The position numbers and the translations under genes are program-made. Under the pieces are notes generated by a model that searched no databases, was not told the origin of the DNA, and saw only the letters and a program-made list of their open reading frames with translations. Source: Ruegeria sp. A3M17 (lineage in GTDB: Bacteria; Pseudomonadota; Alphaproteobacteria; Rhodobacterales; Rhodobacteraceae). Taken from it: DNA of 64,000 nucleotides. Where the stretch lies: NCBI RefSeq assembly GCF_003318255.1, contig NZ_QOCF01000025.1, forward strand, positions 1 to 64,000, written 5' to 3'. Positions 1 through 8,719 of this stretch are shown piece after piece. Position 1 is the stretch's first letter; each line of letters opens with the position of its first letter.

Positions 1-457
1 CACCACCGCCGCCACCGCCGCCGTTACCACCGCCGTCACCGCCGCCGCCGCCATTGCCGCCTTCGCCATTTTCGCCGCCATTTGTCGACGAACCTGAACC
101 GTCCGAGCCGGAACTTCCTGCAGATGCGCCGCTACGGCTCACCGAGTTGTTGTCATCGTCATCTCGGCTGTTTCGATCGGTTCGCACCGTTGCCGTTGGA
201 ATGTCGGTCAAAATGGCCGCGAACAGGGGGCATGTCTGAGACGTGCGCGCCAGGATATCCTCAAAATCGGCACGGCGCTGAATGTAACGCAGCATCCGCT
301 TATCTACGACTTTGCAACTACAAAGCGTTTCAGTGGATACAGATTGCCGGGCTGTTTTGACTTTGCAAACTTCAGCCGCATGAGCCGCGCTTGTTGCCAT
401 CAATGGAAATGTCGCGGATAAAAATACAAACGAATATAAACGGGACCTTACGCGCAT
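1..457 (-). CDS. Secreted protein with Gly-rich C-terminal tail (3' end outside window)
   Basis: This frame is open from an ATG at 457, preceded by an AAAGGAG ribosome site, to the window edge, so the C-terminus is missing. About 152 codons are visible. The first ~28 residues are a typical signal peptide (basic start, hydrophobic core, AHA-A cleavage site). A middle part of about 80 residues has five cysteines, including a C-S-C pair. From about residue 105 the protein is low-complexity: Asp/Asn, then Ser/Gly, then almost pure Gly with Asn, Asp and Glu. I do not recognise a family. Export and a flexible Gly-rich tail are inferred from composition; the function is unknown. Confidence 0.6.
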   Translation of the reverse strand, partial: MRVRSRLYSFVFLSATFPLMATSAAHAAEVCKVKTARQSVSTETLCSCKVVDKRMLRYIQRRADFEDILARTSQTCPLFAAILTDIPTATVRTDRNSRDDDDNNSVSRSGASAGSSGSDGSGSSTNGGENGEGGNGGGGGDGGGNGGGGGGG

Positions 458-615
458 AGCGCTACTCCTTTAAACTCATTACCTACACCTTAGAATTAAG
501 TAATTGTGCCACAGATTTGACAAAAATACAGCCGTATCTTGCCTCATTTTTATTTCGGCTGTCTGCAGTAAATGCGGAGAAACATGCAACCTATTGGTGA
601 AACTATATGAAAAAC

Positions 616-651
616 AACAAAAAAGCCCGTCGGTGGGACGGACTTTTTTTT
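616..651 (-). terminator. Intrinsic terminator of typA
   Basis: An eight-pair stem with one mismatch (AGTCCGTC / GACGGGCT on the minus strand) is followed by a T run on the minus strand. It also has a T run on the plus strand, so it could act in both directions. It lies about 80 bases past the typA stop codon and ahead of the secreted-protein gene. Confidence 0.75.
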
Positions 652-731
652 GGTCAATTTATCAATTTAGGACGCAAAAATGTCACAATGGAGGCATTGT
701 AGCCTGTATTGAAACAATGCCTGCGGTCGAT

Positions 732-2549
732 TTAGGCCGATCTTGCCATCCGTTTCCGCTCGTGCGGGTCAAGGAAACGCTTGCGCAATCGAATGGCGTT
801 TGGAGTGACCTCAACCAGTTCGTCATCATCGATATAGGCAATCGCCTCTTCTAGAGAATACTGGATATGAGGTGTCAGGCGAACGGCTTCATCGGAACCG
901 CTGGCGCGCACGTTGGTCAGTTTCTTGCCTTTGAGCGGGTTCACCTCGAGGTCGTTATCGCGTGAGTGTTCGCCGATGACCATGCCCTGATACACGTCGG
1001 TTTGCGGGGCAACGAACATCCGGCCGCGCTCTTCCAGGTTCCACAACGCATAAGCCACGGCCTGTCCGTTTTCCATTGAGATCAGAACCCCCGCACGACG
1101 ACCCGGGATCGGGCCTTTGTGGGCCGCCCAGCCGTGGAAGACACGGTTCAGGACACCGGTGCCGCGTGTGTCGGTCAGGAATTCACCATGGTATCCGATC
1201 AACCCGCGCGACGGTACATGCGCGATAATACGGGTCTTGCCGGTGCCGGCCGGGCGCATTTCGGCCAGTTCACCTTTGCGCGCGCCAGTGATCTTTTCGA
1301 TCACCGAGCCCGAGTATTCATCGTCGACGTCAATGGTGACTTCTTCGATGGGCTCCATGCGCTGACCGTCTTCTTCGCGGAACAGAACCTGCGGACGTGA
1401 GATGCTGAGCTCGAACCCTTCACGGCGCATGTTCTCGATCAGAACGCCCATTTGCAATTCGCCACGGCCAGCAACCTCAAAGGCATCGCCGCCAGGTGTG
1501 TCGCTAATGCGGATGGCAACGTTCGACTCGGCCTCTTTCATCAGGCGGTCGCGGATGACACGCGACTGAACTTTCTTGCCGTCTCGACCGGCCAGCGGCG
1601 AGTCGTTGATGCCGAAGGTCACGGTGATGGTTGGCGGGTCGATGGGCTGTGCTGGCAGGGCTTCGTCAACCTGCGGCGAAACCAGCGAGTCGGCCACGGT
1701 TGCCTTGCTCATGCCTGCGATGGTGACGATATCGCCGGCTTCGGCCACGTCGATGGGCTGTTGGGCCAGTCCGCGGAACGCCAGGATTTTCGACGCACGG
1801 AAGTTTTCGATCAGCGTACCATCACGGCTCAGCGCCTTGAGGTTGTCGCCCGCTTTCAAAGTGCCGCTTTCCACACGACCGGTCAGGATGCGACCGATGA
1901 ACGGATCGCTGCCCAGCGTCGTGGCCAGCATGCGGAAGGGCTCATCCTTGTTTTCGACTTGCTTTGGGGCAGGGACGTGATCGACGATCAGATCGAACAG
2001 GGCGGTCAGGTCCTTGCGCGGCCCGTCCAGCTCCATATCCGCCCAGCCTGAGCGGCCCGAGGCATACATGGACGGAAAGTCCAGCTGATCATCGTCAGCG
2101 CCGAGGTTGGCAAACAGGTCAAAGCATTCATCAAGTGCGCGGTCTGGTTCAGCGTCGGGTTTGTCGACCTTGTTCAGCACCACGATGGGACGTAGGCCCA
2201 ACGCCAACGCCTTGGACGTCACAAATTTGGTCTGCGGCATCGGGCCTTCGGCGGCGTCCACCAGCAGGACAACACCGTCGACCATGCTGAGGATCCGTTC
2301 GACTTCGCCACCGAAATCGGCGTGGCCGGGGGTGTCAACGATGTTGACCCGCGTGCCCTTCCATTCGACCGAGGTCGCTTTGGCAAGGATGGTGATGCCG
2401 CGTTCGCGCTCCAGATCGTTGCTGTCCATGGCGCGTTCGGCCACCGCCTGGTTTTCCCGGAACGCACCGGATTGTTTGAGCAGCTCATCCACCAGGGTCG
2501 TTTTACCGTGGTCCACGTGAGCGATGATTGCGATATTGCGCAGGTCCAT
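732..2549 (-). CDS. typA: Ribosome-associated GTPase TypA/BipA
   Basis: This is a 605-residue translational GTPase of the EF-G/LepA superfamily, the usual length for TypA/BipA. The G1 motif HVDHGKTT is at residues 11-18. RERGITI (G2 region), DTPGHADF (G3) and NKVDKP (G4) follow. The C-terminal half has the EF-G-like domains and the family's own C-terminal domain ([19 protein letters not shown]). TypA binds ribosomes in a GTP-dependent way and supports 50S assembly and growth under cold or stress. It is transcribed alone on the minus strand with its own terminator. Confidence 0.97.
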   Translation of the reverse strand: MDLRNIAIIAHVDHGKTTLVDELLKQSGAFRENQAVAERAMDSNDLERERGITILAKATSVEWKGTRVNIVDTPGHADFGGEVERILSMVDGVVLLVDAAEGPMPQTKFVTSKALALGLRPIVVLNKVDKPDAEPDRALDECFDLFANLGADDDQLDFPSMYASGRSGWADMELDGPRKDLTALFDLIVDHVPAPKQVENKDEPFRMLATTLGSDPFIGRILTGRVESGTLKAGDNLKALSRDGTLIENFRASKILAFRGLAQQPIDVAEAGDIVTIAGMSKATVADSLVSPQVDEALPAQPIDPPTITVTFGINDSPLAGRDGKKVQSRVIRDRLMKEAESNVAIRISDTPGGDAFEVAGRGELQMGVLIENMRREGFELSISRPQVLFREEDGQRMEPIEEVTIDVDDEYSGSVIEKITGARKGELAEMRPAGTGKTRIIAHVPSRGLIGYHGEFLTDTRGTGVLNRVFHGWAAHKGPIPGRRAGVLISMENGQAVAYALWNLEERGRMFVAPQTDVYQGMVIGEHSRDNDLEVNPLKGKKLTNVRASGSDEAVRLTPHIQYSLEEAIAYIDDDELVEVTPNAIRLRKRFLDPHERKRMARSA

Positions 2550-2625
2550 GAGAGGTCAGCCTTTGAACGGGAAGTTGCCGCGCGCATAACGCGGATTGAC
2601 TGAATAGGCCAGCCCTAACCGATCG

Positions 2626-2961
2626 TCAGTGGCCCGCTGTGCTGGAAAACAGGTGAATGATAAGGATTCCGGCCAATATCATCGCCAAACCGACCACCGC
2701 AGGCCAGTCCAGGCGCTGACCAAAAACAATGAAGCCAATGATGGCGATCAGCACGATCCCCAAGCCGGACCAAATGGCATAGACGATGCCGACCGGCATA
2801 TACTTTAGGGTGAGACCCAGCAGGTAAAAGGCAATTCCGTAACCCACGATGACTAAAACAGAAGGCCAAAACCGGCTGAACTGCTGGCTGGCCTGCAGCG
2901 CCGTTGTGCCAATTGTTTCGGCGAAAACCGCCAGCAAAAGGATGAGATAGGCTTTGGGCAC
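2626..2961 (-). CDS. Small multidrug resistance (SMR) family efflux protein
   Basis: This is a 111-residue protein with four hydrophobic helices, the usual size and topology of EmrE/SugE-type transporters. The conserved membrane glutamate of helix 1 is at residue 15 in the motif AVFAETIGT. The later motif VYAIWSGLGIV is typical of the family. These proteins work as dimers in the inner membrane and exchange protons for cationic drugs, or for guanidinium in some members. I placed the start at a GTG (2961) because the protein then aligns with EmrE; an ATG at 3003 would add 14 polar residues. The substrate cannot be read from sequence. Confidence 0.9.
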   Translation of the reverse strand: MPKAYLILLLAVFAETIGTTALQASQQFSRFWPSVLVIVGYGIAFYLLGLTLKYMPVGIVYAIWSGLGIVLIAIIGFIVFGQRLDWPAVVGLAMILAGILIIHLFSSTAGH

Positions 2962-3166
2962 GGCAGGTCTCGATTCAGTTGCAGTTGGGGAGGTTGACCA
3001 CAAAATCCCAATTCACGACAAGGGGAATTCGGATGGATATCGGGAAAAGTTTGGTGTCGGAAGCACCGGGACTGCTGACCGAAGAGGTCAGGATAACCAT
3101 ACTATATCAAAGAGAAAAATTCTGATATGAAATGGGTGGTTTTTAGTTTTCTTTTATGAGTTTTCA

Positions 3167-3298
3167 ATGACGAAATTTGCGATATCCGTGATCGTTGCTT
3201 CGGCATTCATAGTGGCGCTTGGGTGGCTTGCGGGCGGGGGGTCCGTCGAAATAAACGCAGCCAGTGGTGTTGAGCGGTTTGAAAGTTTTCAGGTTTAA
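3167..3298 (+). CDS. Possible 43-residue membrane or secreted small protein
   Basis: A short frame starts at ATG 3167 and ends in TAA at 3298. It encodes a hydrophobic N-terminal segment (about residues 4-23) followed by a short polar tail. A good intrinsic terminator follows about 20 bases later, which supports a transcribed unit on this strand. The ribosome site is weak. I do not recognise the sequence, and the frame could be chance. Confidence 0.4.
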   Translation: MTKFAISVIVASAFIVALGWLAGGGSVEINAASGVERFESFQV

Positions 3299-3318
3299 GT
3301 GCCTGCCGGAACGATTGG

Positions 3319-3344
3319 AAAAGGGGCCTTTGTGCCCCTTTTTC
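3319..3344 (+). terminator. Intrinsic terminator, probably bidirectional
   Basis: A seven-pair stem AAGGGGC/GCCCCTT with a six-base loop is followed by five T residues. It sits between the small plus-strand frame and the stop codon of the convergent tandem-HD gene (3352), so it may serve both. Confidence 0.7.
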
Positions 3345-3351
3345 TATTGGC

Positions 3352-4509
3352 TCAACCCACAGTGTTTTCTGAAAAATACGCGCTCAGTTGCGGTCGCAAC
3401 CATGACCACAACTTAGGTGCGCCGCGATTGATCGGCGTTCCCACGCGCTGTTCGATCTGGGCAAAGGTCACGTTGTAATCGACCCAGGATCCGCCACCTG
3501 TTTCAAGGTTTCCGACTGGGGTTTGAAACCGATCGATCGCCTTGGCAAATCGCGCGTCTGGCGACTCGGCGGCTTCGAACTCCTCCCATATCGTCCGGAA
3601 GGCGTGCTGCGGTGCCTCGGGCAACAACCCGAACAACCTGTCGGCTGCTGCCTGTTCTTCGGCTTCTTGTGCGGCATGGTCGACTTGTCCGTGGATAGGG
3701 TGATCTCCGGCGTCGATCTCGACGATGTCATGCAGTAGAAGCATTTTCAGGACTTGGTCCAGCGATACACCGGGCTGCGCGTATTCCGCCAACACCCAAG
3801 CAAACAGCATGATGTGCCAGGAATGTTCGGCCGAGTTTTCAAACCGCTCGCCGGACAACAGGCTTGAGGCGCGGTATACGGATTTCAGGCGGTCTGCCTC
3901 AGTCAGAAAAGCCAGCCGTTCGGAAAACGCTGTTTCCGGTGTTGACTGCACGTGCAGCAGGGCACTGGCCAGGGTGTGTGCTTGGGGGAATTCCCGTGCC
4001 AAATATGCGGCGCGACCACTGCTAAGATTTTCCCGAGCTACTTCAACATGATCCGGGTTGGGAGTTGGCGCACACAAGACTTGAAACAGGGGTTGGCATC
4101 GGTCCAGATACTTAGCGAATTTCGCGTCCGGTGTCGTGTCAGACTCGAACTCTTCCCACAGGACCTGAAACGCAGACGTCTGATCGTCCGGCAAGAGGCC
4201 AAACAACTCGTCCGCCGCCGCGCGCTCGGCGTGTTCCACGGCGGTCCAATCGGTTTCCAGATGAATGGGGTGATCGCCGACGATGATCTCGACCAGATCG
4301 TGCAACAGCAGCATGCGTATGACGCGGTTGATATCTACATCGTCACCGGCCAGCGGCTCCATCGTCAGTGCCCATAAGGCCAGGTGCCAGCTGTGTTCTG
4401 CGGAGTTTTCGGGGCGGGACTGATCCAGCAGAGCATTGGCGCGATCGACCGACTTCAGCCTGTCCGCGCGTTTCAGGAATTCAAGTTGCGCGGACAGTCT
4501 TTCAGTCAT
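3352..4509 (-). CDS. Tandem HD-domain phosphohydrolase (HDDC2/YfbR-like)
   Basis: This 385-residue protein is built of two similar HD phosphohydrolase domains in one chain. Domain 1 has the metal-site residues H39 (ENSAEHSWH), H70-D71 (LLLHDLVEI) and D136 (FAKYLDR). Domain 2 has H229, H260-D261 and D326. Each set is exactly 190 residues from its counterpart. Single-domain relatives of about 200 residues are often 5'-deoxynucleotidases. Both active sites look intact. The start codon overlaps the stop of the 81-residue gene upstream by 4 bases (ATGA), so the two are probably co-translated. The substrate is inferred only from the family. Confidence 0.88.
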   Translation of the reverse strand: MTERLSAQLEFLKRADRLKSVDRANALLDQSRPENSAEHSWHLALWALTMEPLAGDDVDINRVIRMLLLHDLVEIIVGDHPIHLETDWTAVEHAERAAADELFGLLPDDQTSAFQVLWEEFESDTTPDAKFAKYLDRCQPLFQVLCAPTPNPDHVEVARENLSSGRAAYLAREFPQAHTLASALLHVQSTPETAFSERLAFLTEADRLKSVYRASSLLSGERFENSAEHSWHIMLFAWVLAEYAQPGVSLDQVLKMLLLHDIVEIDAGDHPIHGQVDHAAQEAEEQAAADRLFGLLPEAPQHAFRTIWEEFEAAESPDARFAKAIDRFQTPVGNLETGGGSWVDYNVTFAQIEQRVGTPINRGAPKLWSWLRPQLSAYFSENTVG

Positions 4510-4751
4510 TTCTTTTCAATCGCTTTCACCTGGGATCGATGTTTCGTCAGTGCGTCGATGACAAACTTGCGCGCCTTGCGTTCAGCAATGCGCACACGCA
4601 TTTCGGTCAGAAAGGCCTCTTCCAAGGTCTGTGAGGACGCGCCCAAAAGCTCTCCCACCTCGACAAAGAAACGATCATTTCCGATTTCGTCCATCACCTT
4701 AATCGTGTCCTCGGCCAGTTTGGCCGCAAGGGTTGTGATGGTATCCGACAT
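4506..4751 (-). CDS. Conserved small cytoplasmic protein, unknown function
   Basis: This is an 81-residue, mostly helical, charged protein without signal peptide or membrane segment. It lies between, and overlaps by 1-4 bases, an alpha/beta hydrolase gene upstream and the tandem-HD gene downstream. It is therefore the middle gene of a three-gene operon. I do not recognise a domain. The tight coupling suggests it is real and works with its neighbours. Confidence 0.72.
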   Translation of the reverse strand: MSDTITTLAAKLAEDTIKVMDEIGNDRFFVEVGELLGASSQTLEEAFLTEMRVRIAERKARKFVIDALTKHRSQVKAIEKK

Positions 4752-5404
4752 TAGCGCGTGTTCTCGGTCAGGCGACGCTTCACATAATCGCTGACATCGG
4801 TGATCAGCGTATCCATGTGACGATCCTGGAAGAAGTGATCGGCACCCTCGACTTCATTATGAGTGATGGTGATGCCCTTTTGTTCGTGCAGCTTGTTGAC
4901 CAGCGACGTGGTGTCGGCGGGCGGGGCCACACGGTCGGACGAGCCATTGATGATCAGGCCGGAGGAAGGGCAGGGCGCCAGGAATGAGAAGTCATACATG
5001 TTGGCTGGTGGCGACACGCTGATAAAGCCCGTAATTTCGGGGCGGCGCATCAGCAGCTGCATTCCGATCCAGGCACCGAACGAGAAACCGGCAACCCAGC
5101 AGTGCTTGGAGTTGTTGTTCATCGATTGCAGGTAGTCCAGCGCTGACGCCGCATCGCTCAGCTCACCGATGCCCTGATCGTATTCTCCCTGGCTGCGGCC
5201 CACGCCGCGGAAGTTAAATCGCAACACGGTGAAGCCCATGTTGTAAAACGCATAGTGCAGATTGTAGACCACCTTGTTGTTCATGGTCCCGCCGAATTGT
5301 GGATGCGGGTGCAGCACGATGGCAATCGGTGCGTCTTTTTCCTTTTGCGGGTGGTAGCGGCCTTCCAGGCGGCCTTCGGGTCCGGGAAAAATCACCTCGG
5401 GCAT
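4751..5404 (-). CDS. Alpha/beta hydrolase (dienelactone hydrolase-like fold)
   Basis: This is a 217-residue serine hydrolase with a complete apparent triad. The nucleophile S108 sits in the elbow GFSFG, the acid is D157 (NGSSDRVAPP) and the base is H190 (EGADHFF). An HPHPQFGG segment near residues 32-39 is typical of this small, lidless group of bacterial hydrolases. No signal peptide is present, so it should be cytoplasmic. It is the first gene of a minus-strand operon with the 81-residue protein and the tandem-HD protein, and is divergent from iscR. The natural substrate is unknown. Confidence 0.9.
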   Translation of the reverse strand: MPEVIFPGPEGRLEGRYHPQKEKDAPIAIVLHPHPQFGGTMNNKVVYNLHYAFYNMGFTVLRFNFRGVGRSQGEYDQGIGELSDAASALDYLQSMNNNSKHCWVAGFSFGAWIGMQLLMRRPEITGFISVSPPANMYDFSFLAPCPSSGLIINGSSDRVAPPADTTSLVNKLHEQKGITITHNEVEGADHFFQDRHMDTLITDVSDYVKRRLTENTR

Positions 5405-5448
5405 GTGTGCTTTGGTCCTGTCTTTTTCTTCCTGATGCCACGATATAC

Positions 5449-5477
5449 TTGACGGTAATCGTAAGGCACTTTAGAAC
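5449..5477 (+). promoter_or_regulatory. Probable iscR-suf operon promoter
   Basis: TTGACG at 5449-5454 is separated by 17 bases from TAGAAC at 5472-5477, a reasonable sigma-70 type -35/-10 pair. It lies about 105 bases before the iscR start and its -10 box falls inside the palindrome described at 5471-5485. Read by eye only. Confidence 0.5.
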
Positions 5478-5485
5478 GGTTCTAA
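5471..5485. promoter_or_regulatory. Palindromic operator before iscR (IscR / Iron-Rhodo-box-like)
   Basis: TTAGAACGGTTCTAA is a perfect 15-base palindrome about a central G, upstream of iscR and overlapping the -10 box of the suggested promoter. A TTAGAA-N3-TTCTAA type palindrome agrees with what I recall of the Iron-Rhodo-box proposed as the IscR target in Rhodobacterales. Autorepression by IscR is the natural reading; the assignment is by family knowledge, not shown here. Confidence 0.6.
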
Positions 5486-5581
5486 TTATGATGCTTTGCG
5501 CAAGGCGCTGCCTGTCGGAGATACGCACTGGCGGCGGCGGCGTCAATGTTTTCGCTTATAACCTGCCATGAGGGAAAGACA

Positions 5582-6040
5582 ATGAAGCTTTCGACAAAGG
5601 GTCGTTACGCGATGGTTGCACTGGCTGATATTGCTCTACAGCCCTCGGACCGCTTGGTGACGCTTAGCGAAATTTCCGAACGTCAGGATGTCTCGCTTCC
5701 TTATCTCGAGCAGCTTTTCGTCAAATTGCGCCGTGCCGAATTGGTTTCGTCCGTGCGTGGACCGGGCGGCGGGTATCGTCTGGCGCGGCCTGCTGCCGAG
5801 ATTCGGGTGGTCGAAGTTCTGGCGGCGGTCGATGAAACCGTGGACGCGCTGCAAAAAGGTGCCGGGGCATCTGGGGCATCCTCGGGGAGCCGGGCGCAGT
5901 CCTTGACCAACCGACTTTGGGAAGGTCTTAGTGCGCATGTTTACGTCTTTTTGCACCAGACGCGTTTGTCAGACGTGATCAAGAACGACCTGGCCCCGTG
6001 TCCGGCAGTTCCCAGTCTGTTTTCTATCGTTGATGAGTGA
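5582..6040 (+). CDS. iscR: Rrf2-family Fe-S responsive regulator IscR
   Basis: This is a 152-residue Rrf2 protein with the winged-helix N-terminus MKLSTKGRYAM and the DNA-reading segment SLPYLEQLFVKLRRA (about residues 38-52), followed by the wing GPGGGYRLAR. The stretch where other IscR proteins carry three cluster-binding cysteines (about residues 91-105) has none. The only cysteine is C140, in LAPCP. A single-cysteine IscR is known from Rhodobacter sphaeroides. The start chosen is the family-conserved MKLSTKG; an in-frame upstream ATG at 5546 lacks homology. It heads the suf operon and probably represses it when Fe-S clusters are sufficient. Confidence 0.93.
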   Translation: MKLSTKGRYAMVALADIALQPSDRLVTLSEISERQDVSLPYLEQLFVKLRRAELVSSVRGPGGGYRLARPAAEIRVVEVLAAVDETVDALQKGAGASGASSGSRAQSLTNRLWEGLSAHVYVFLHQTRLSDVIKNDLAPCPAVPSLFSIVDE

Positions 6041-6100
6041 CCCGATGCCGATTGCCTTTGGGGTTTCATTTCTGCTTTGCGTCCAAGAAAAGATGTATCC

Positions 6101-7144
6101 ATGAATCGTGTTTATCTGGATCATAACGCAACAACACCGCTGCGCCCCGAGGCGCGCGACGCCATGGTGGCGGCGATGGAGCTGTGCGGGAACCCGTCAT
6201 CCGTTCACGCCGAAGGCCGTGCGGCCAAGGCTTTGATCGAACGGGCGAGGGCGCAGGTTGCAGCCGCATTTGGTGCGGATGGGGCAGACGTTGTGTTTAC
6301 CTCAGGTTCGACCGAAGGGGCCGCGCTGACATTGGCCAATCGTGATTTGCATGGGTCCGCGATTGAGCATGACGCGATCAGATCATGGATCACCGAAGAC
6401 TTACCCACGTCGCAATCCGGTCAAGTGGACGTGTCAAACCCCGAGCATTCGACCCTGCAATTTGCGAATTCCGAGACGGGGATTGTCCAATCTTTGCCAA
6501 ACGGATTGGCCGTGACGGATGCGACACAGGTCTTTGGCAAATTGCCGGTGGCCTTTAATTGGCTGGGCGTCCAGATGGCGTTGATTTCGGCCCATAAGCT
6601 GGGCGGCCCGAAAGGGATTGGCGCGGTGGTCATGAAACGTGGCACCGAACTGCCTGCAATGATCAAAGGCGGCGGGCAAGAGATGGGCCGACGGTCGGGT
6701 ACCGAAAATGTCATTGGAATAGCGGGGTTCGGGGCGGCAGCTGAAGCAGCGGCGCGGGATCTTTCAAATGGTATCTGGGAACAGGTTCGTGAATTTAGAA
6801 ATATTCTAGAAAATGCCCTTGAGGCTGGTTCTAAATCTACTATTTTTGTCGGGAAAGGTCAGGACCGCCTTCCGAATACCTCGTGTTTCGCAACCCCCGG
6901 CTGGAAGGGCGAAACGCAGGTCATGCAGATGGATCTGGCAGGTTTCGCTATAAGTGCAGGTTCTGCCTGTTCCAGCGGCAAGGTCCGGGCAAGCGCGGTG
7001 TTGACCGCGATGGGTTTTGATGAGGTCACAGCAGCAAGCGCGATCCGCGTGTCTCTGGGACCTTTGACCACTGATGAAGATGTGCTGCGTTTCGCCGAAA
7101 CGTGGCTTGAAAAAGAAAAGAAGCATCGCGCGCGCGCCGCGTGA
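6101..7144 (+). CDS. Cysteine desulfurase, NifS/IscS-type
   Basis: This is a 347-residue PLP-dependent class V aminotransferase fold protein. It starts MNRVYLDHNATTP, the typical NifS/IscS opening. The PLP lysine is K166 (SAHKLGGPKG). The active-site cysteine is C290 in SAGSACSSG, on the short class I type loop. It would supply persulfide sulfur for cluster assembly. It lies 60 bases downstream of iscR and 17 bases before sufB, in the same operon. A second desulfurase of the SufS type closes the operon, so two types are present. An upstream in-frame ATG (6077) is less likely as a start. Confidence 0.93.
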   Translation: MNRVYLDHNATTPLRPEARDAMVAAMELCGNPSSVHAEGRAAKALIERARAQVAAAFGADGADVVFTSGSTEGAALTLANRDLHGSAIEHDAIRSWITEDLPTSQSGQVDVSNPEHSTLQFANSETGIVQSLPNGLAVTDATQVFGKLPVAFNWLGVQMALISAHKLGGPKGIGAVVMKRGTELPAMIKGGGQEMGRRSGTENVIGIAGFGAAAEAAARDLSNGIWEQVREFRNILENALEAGSKSTIFVGKGQDRLPNTSCFATPGWKGETQVMQMDLAGFAISAGSACSSGKVRASAVLTAMGFDEVTAASAIRVSLGPLTTDEDVLRFAETWLEKEKKHRARAA

Positions 7145-7161
7145 TCTGACGGAGGTGTCAT

Positions 7162-8682
7162 ATGGCCGCTTTGGACCAGACCCAGGTAAAAGAAGGTGTC
7201 GATCAGGAAACCGTGGACGCGGTACGCGAGGTCAGTACCTACAAATACGGTTGGGATACCGATATCGAGATGGAGTACGCGCCCAAGGGCGTGAACCCGG
7301 ATATCGTCCGGCTGATCTCGGATAAGAACGAAGAGCCCGAATGGATGACCGAATGGCGTCTGGCGGCCTTCGAACGCTGGACCAAGATGGATGAGCCGAA
7401 CTGGGCTATGGTCCACTATCCCAAGATCGACTTTCAGGACCAGTATTACTATGCACGTCCCAAGTCGATGGAGGAAAAACCTAAATCGCTGGATGAGGTC
7501 GATCCCAAGCTTCTAGCTACTTACGAAAAGCTTGGTATCCCTCTGAAAGAACAGATGATTCTGGCCGGTGTCGAAGGCGCCGAGGATATGCCTGCCGAAG
7601 GTCGCAAGGTGGCCGTGGATGCGGTGTTCGACTCAGTTTCCGTTGGCACAACGTTCCAGGACGAACTGGCCAAACACGGCGTGATTTTCTGTTCGATCTC
7701 CGAAGCGATCAGGGAACATCCGGAACTGGTCAAGAAGTACCTTGGCACCGTTGTTCCTGTGTCTGATAACTTTTACGCCACGCTGAACTCGGCCGTGTTT
7801 TCGGATGGCTCGTTCGTCTACATCCCACCGGGCGTTCGCTGCCCGATGGAGTTGAGCACCTATTTCCGCATCAACGCGGAAAACACAGGCCAGTTCGAAC
7901 GGACCCTGATCATCGCGGACAAGGGGTCTTACGTCTCTTATCTGGAAGGTTGCACCGCGCCACAGCGCGATACAGCTCAGCTGCACGCGGCGGTAGTCGA
8001 AATCATCATCGAAGAAGATGCTGAGGTGAAATACTCGACCGTTCAAAACTGGTTCCCCGGGGATGAAAACGGCAAGGGCGGTATCTACAACTTCGTGACC
8101 AAGCGCGCCGATTGCCGGGGTGACCGGTCAAAGGTGATGTGGACCCAAGTGGAAACCGGTTCCGCCGTGACCTGGAAGTACCCGTCCTGCATCCTGCGCG
8201 GTGATGAAAGCCAGGGTGAGTTTTACTCGATCGCCATTACCAACAACATGCAGCAAGCCGATACCGGCACCAAAATGGTGCATCTGGGCAAGAACACCAA
8301 GTCGCGCATCGTGTCCAAAGGGATCAGCGCGGGTAAAGCGCAGAACACCTATCGCGGTCTGGTTTCGATGCACCCGAAGGCGAAGGACAGCCGCAACTAT
8401 ACCCAGTGCGACAGCTTGCTGATCGGCGATAAGTGCGGGGCCCATACGGTGCCGTATATCGAGGTTCGCAACAATTCCTCGCGCGTGGAGCATGAAGCGA
8501 CGACATCCAAGGTGGATGACGATCAGCTGTTCTACTGCCGTCAGCGTGGCATGGACGAGGAAGAGGCCGTGGCGCTTGTTGTCAACGGGTTCTGCAAGGA
8601 CGTCCTGCAAGCATTGCCGATGGAGTTCGCCATGGAAGCGCAGCAGCTGGTGGCGATCTCGTTGGAAGGGTCTGTCGGGTAA
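7162..8682 (+). CDS. sufB: Fe-S cluster assembly scaffold subunit SufB
   Basis: This 506-residue protein is a full-length SufB, the scaffold subunit of the SufBCD complex on which clusters are built. It shows the typical segments [62 protein letters not shown] and, near the C-terminus, [23 protein letters not shown]. The C-terminal CRQRG motif and the beta-helix core are intact. A GGAGG ribosome site sits before the ATG. sufC and sufD lie downstream in the same direction, but a methyltransferase gene separates them from sufB. Confidence 0.97.
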   Translation: MAALDQTQVKEGVDQETVDAVREVSTYKYGWDTDIEMEYAPKGVNPDIVRLISDKNEEPEWMTEWRLAAFERWTKMDEPNWAMVHYPKIDFQDQYYYARPKSMEEKPKSLDEVDPKLLATYEKLGIPLKEQMILAGVEGAEDMPAEGRKVAVDAVFDSVSVGTTFQDELAKHGVIFCSISEAIREHPELVKKYLGTVVPVSDNFYATLNSAVFSDGSFVYIPPGVRCPMELSTYFRINAENTGQFERTLIIADKGSYVSYLEGCTAPQRDTAQLHAAVVEIIIEEDAEVKYSTVQNWFPGDENGKGGIYNFVTKRADCRGDRSKVMWTQVETGSAVTWKYPSCILRGDESQGEFYSIAITNNMQQADTGTKMVHLGKNTKSRIVSKGISAGKAQNTYRGLVSMHPKAKDSRNYTQCDSLLIGDKCGAHTVPYIEVRNNSSRVEHEATTSKVDDDQLFYCRQRGMDEEEAVALVVNGFCKDVLQALPMEFAMEAQQLVAISLEGSVG

Positions 8683-8719
8683 TCCGGGTTTGATGTGTAT
8701 TTGCTAAGGGTTCGTCGAA

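Noticed and set aside
504-854. Plus-strand 116-residue frame over the typA end
   Set aside because: It crosses a clear terminator and lies antisense to the conserved typA 3' end; no ribosome site or family resemblance.
3004-3166. Possible guanidine riboswitch before the SMR gene
   Set aside because: Only a six-pair hairpin (CTGACC/GGTCAG) is visible; none of the conserved ykkC-type motifs could be found.
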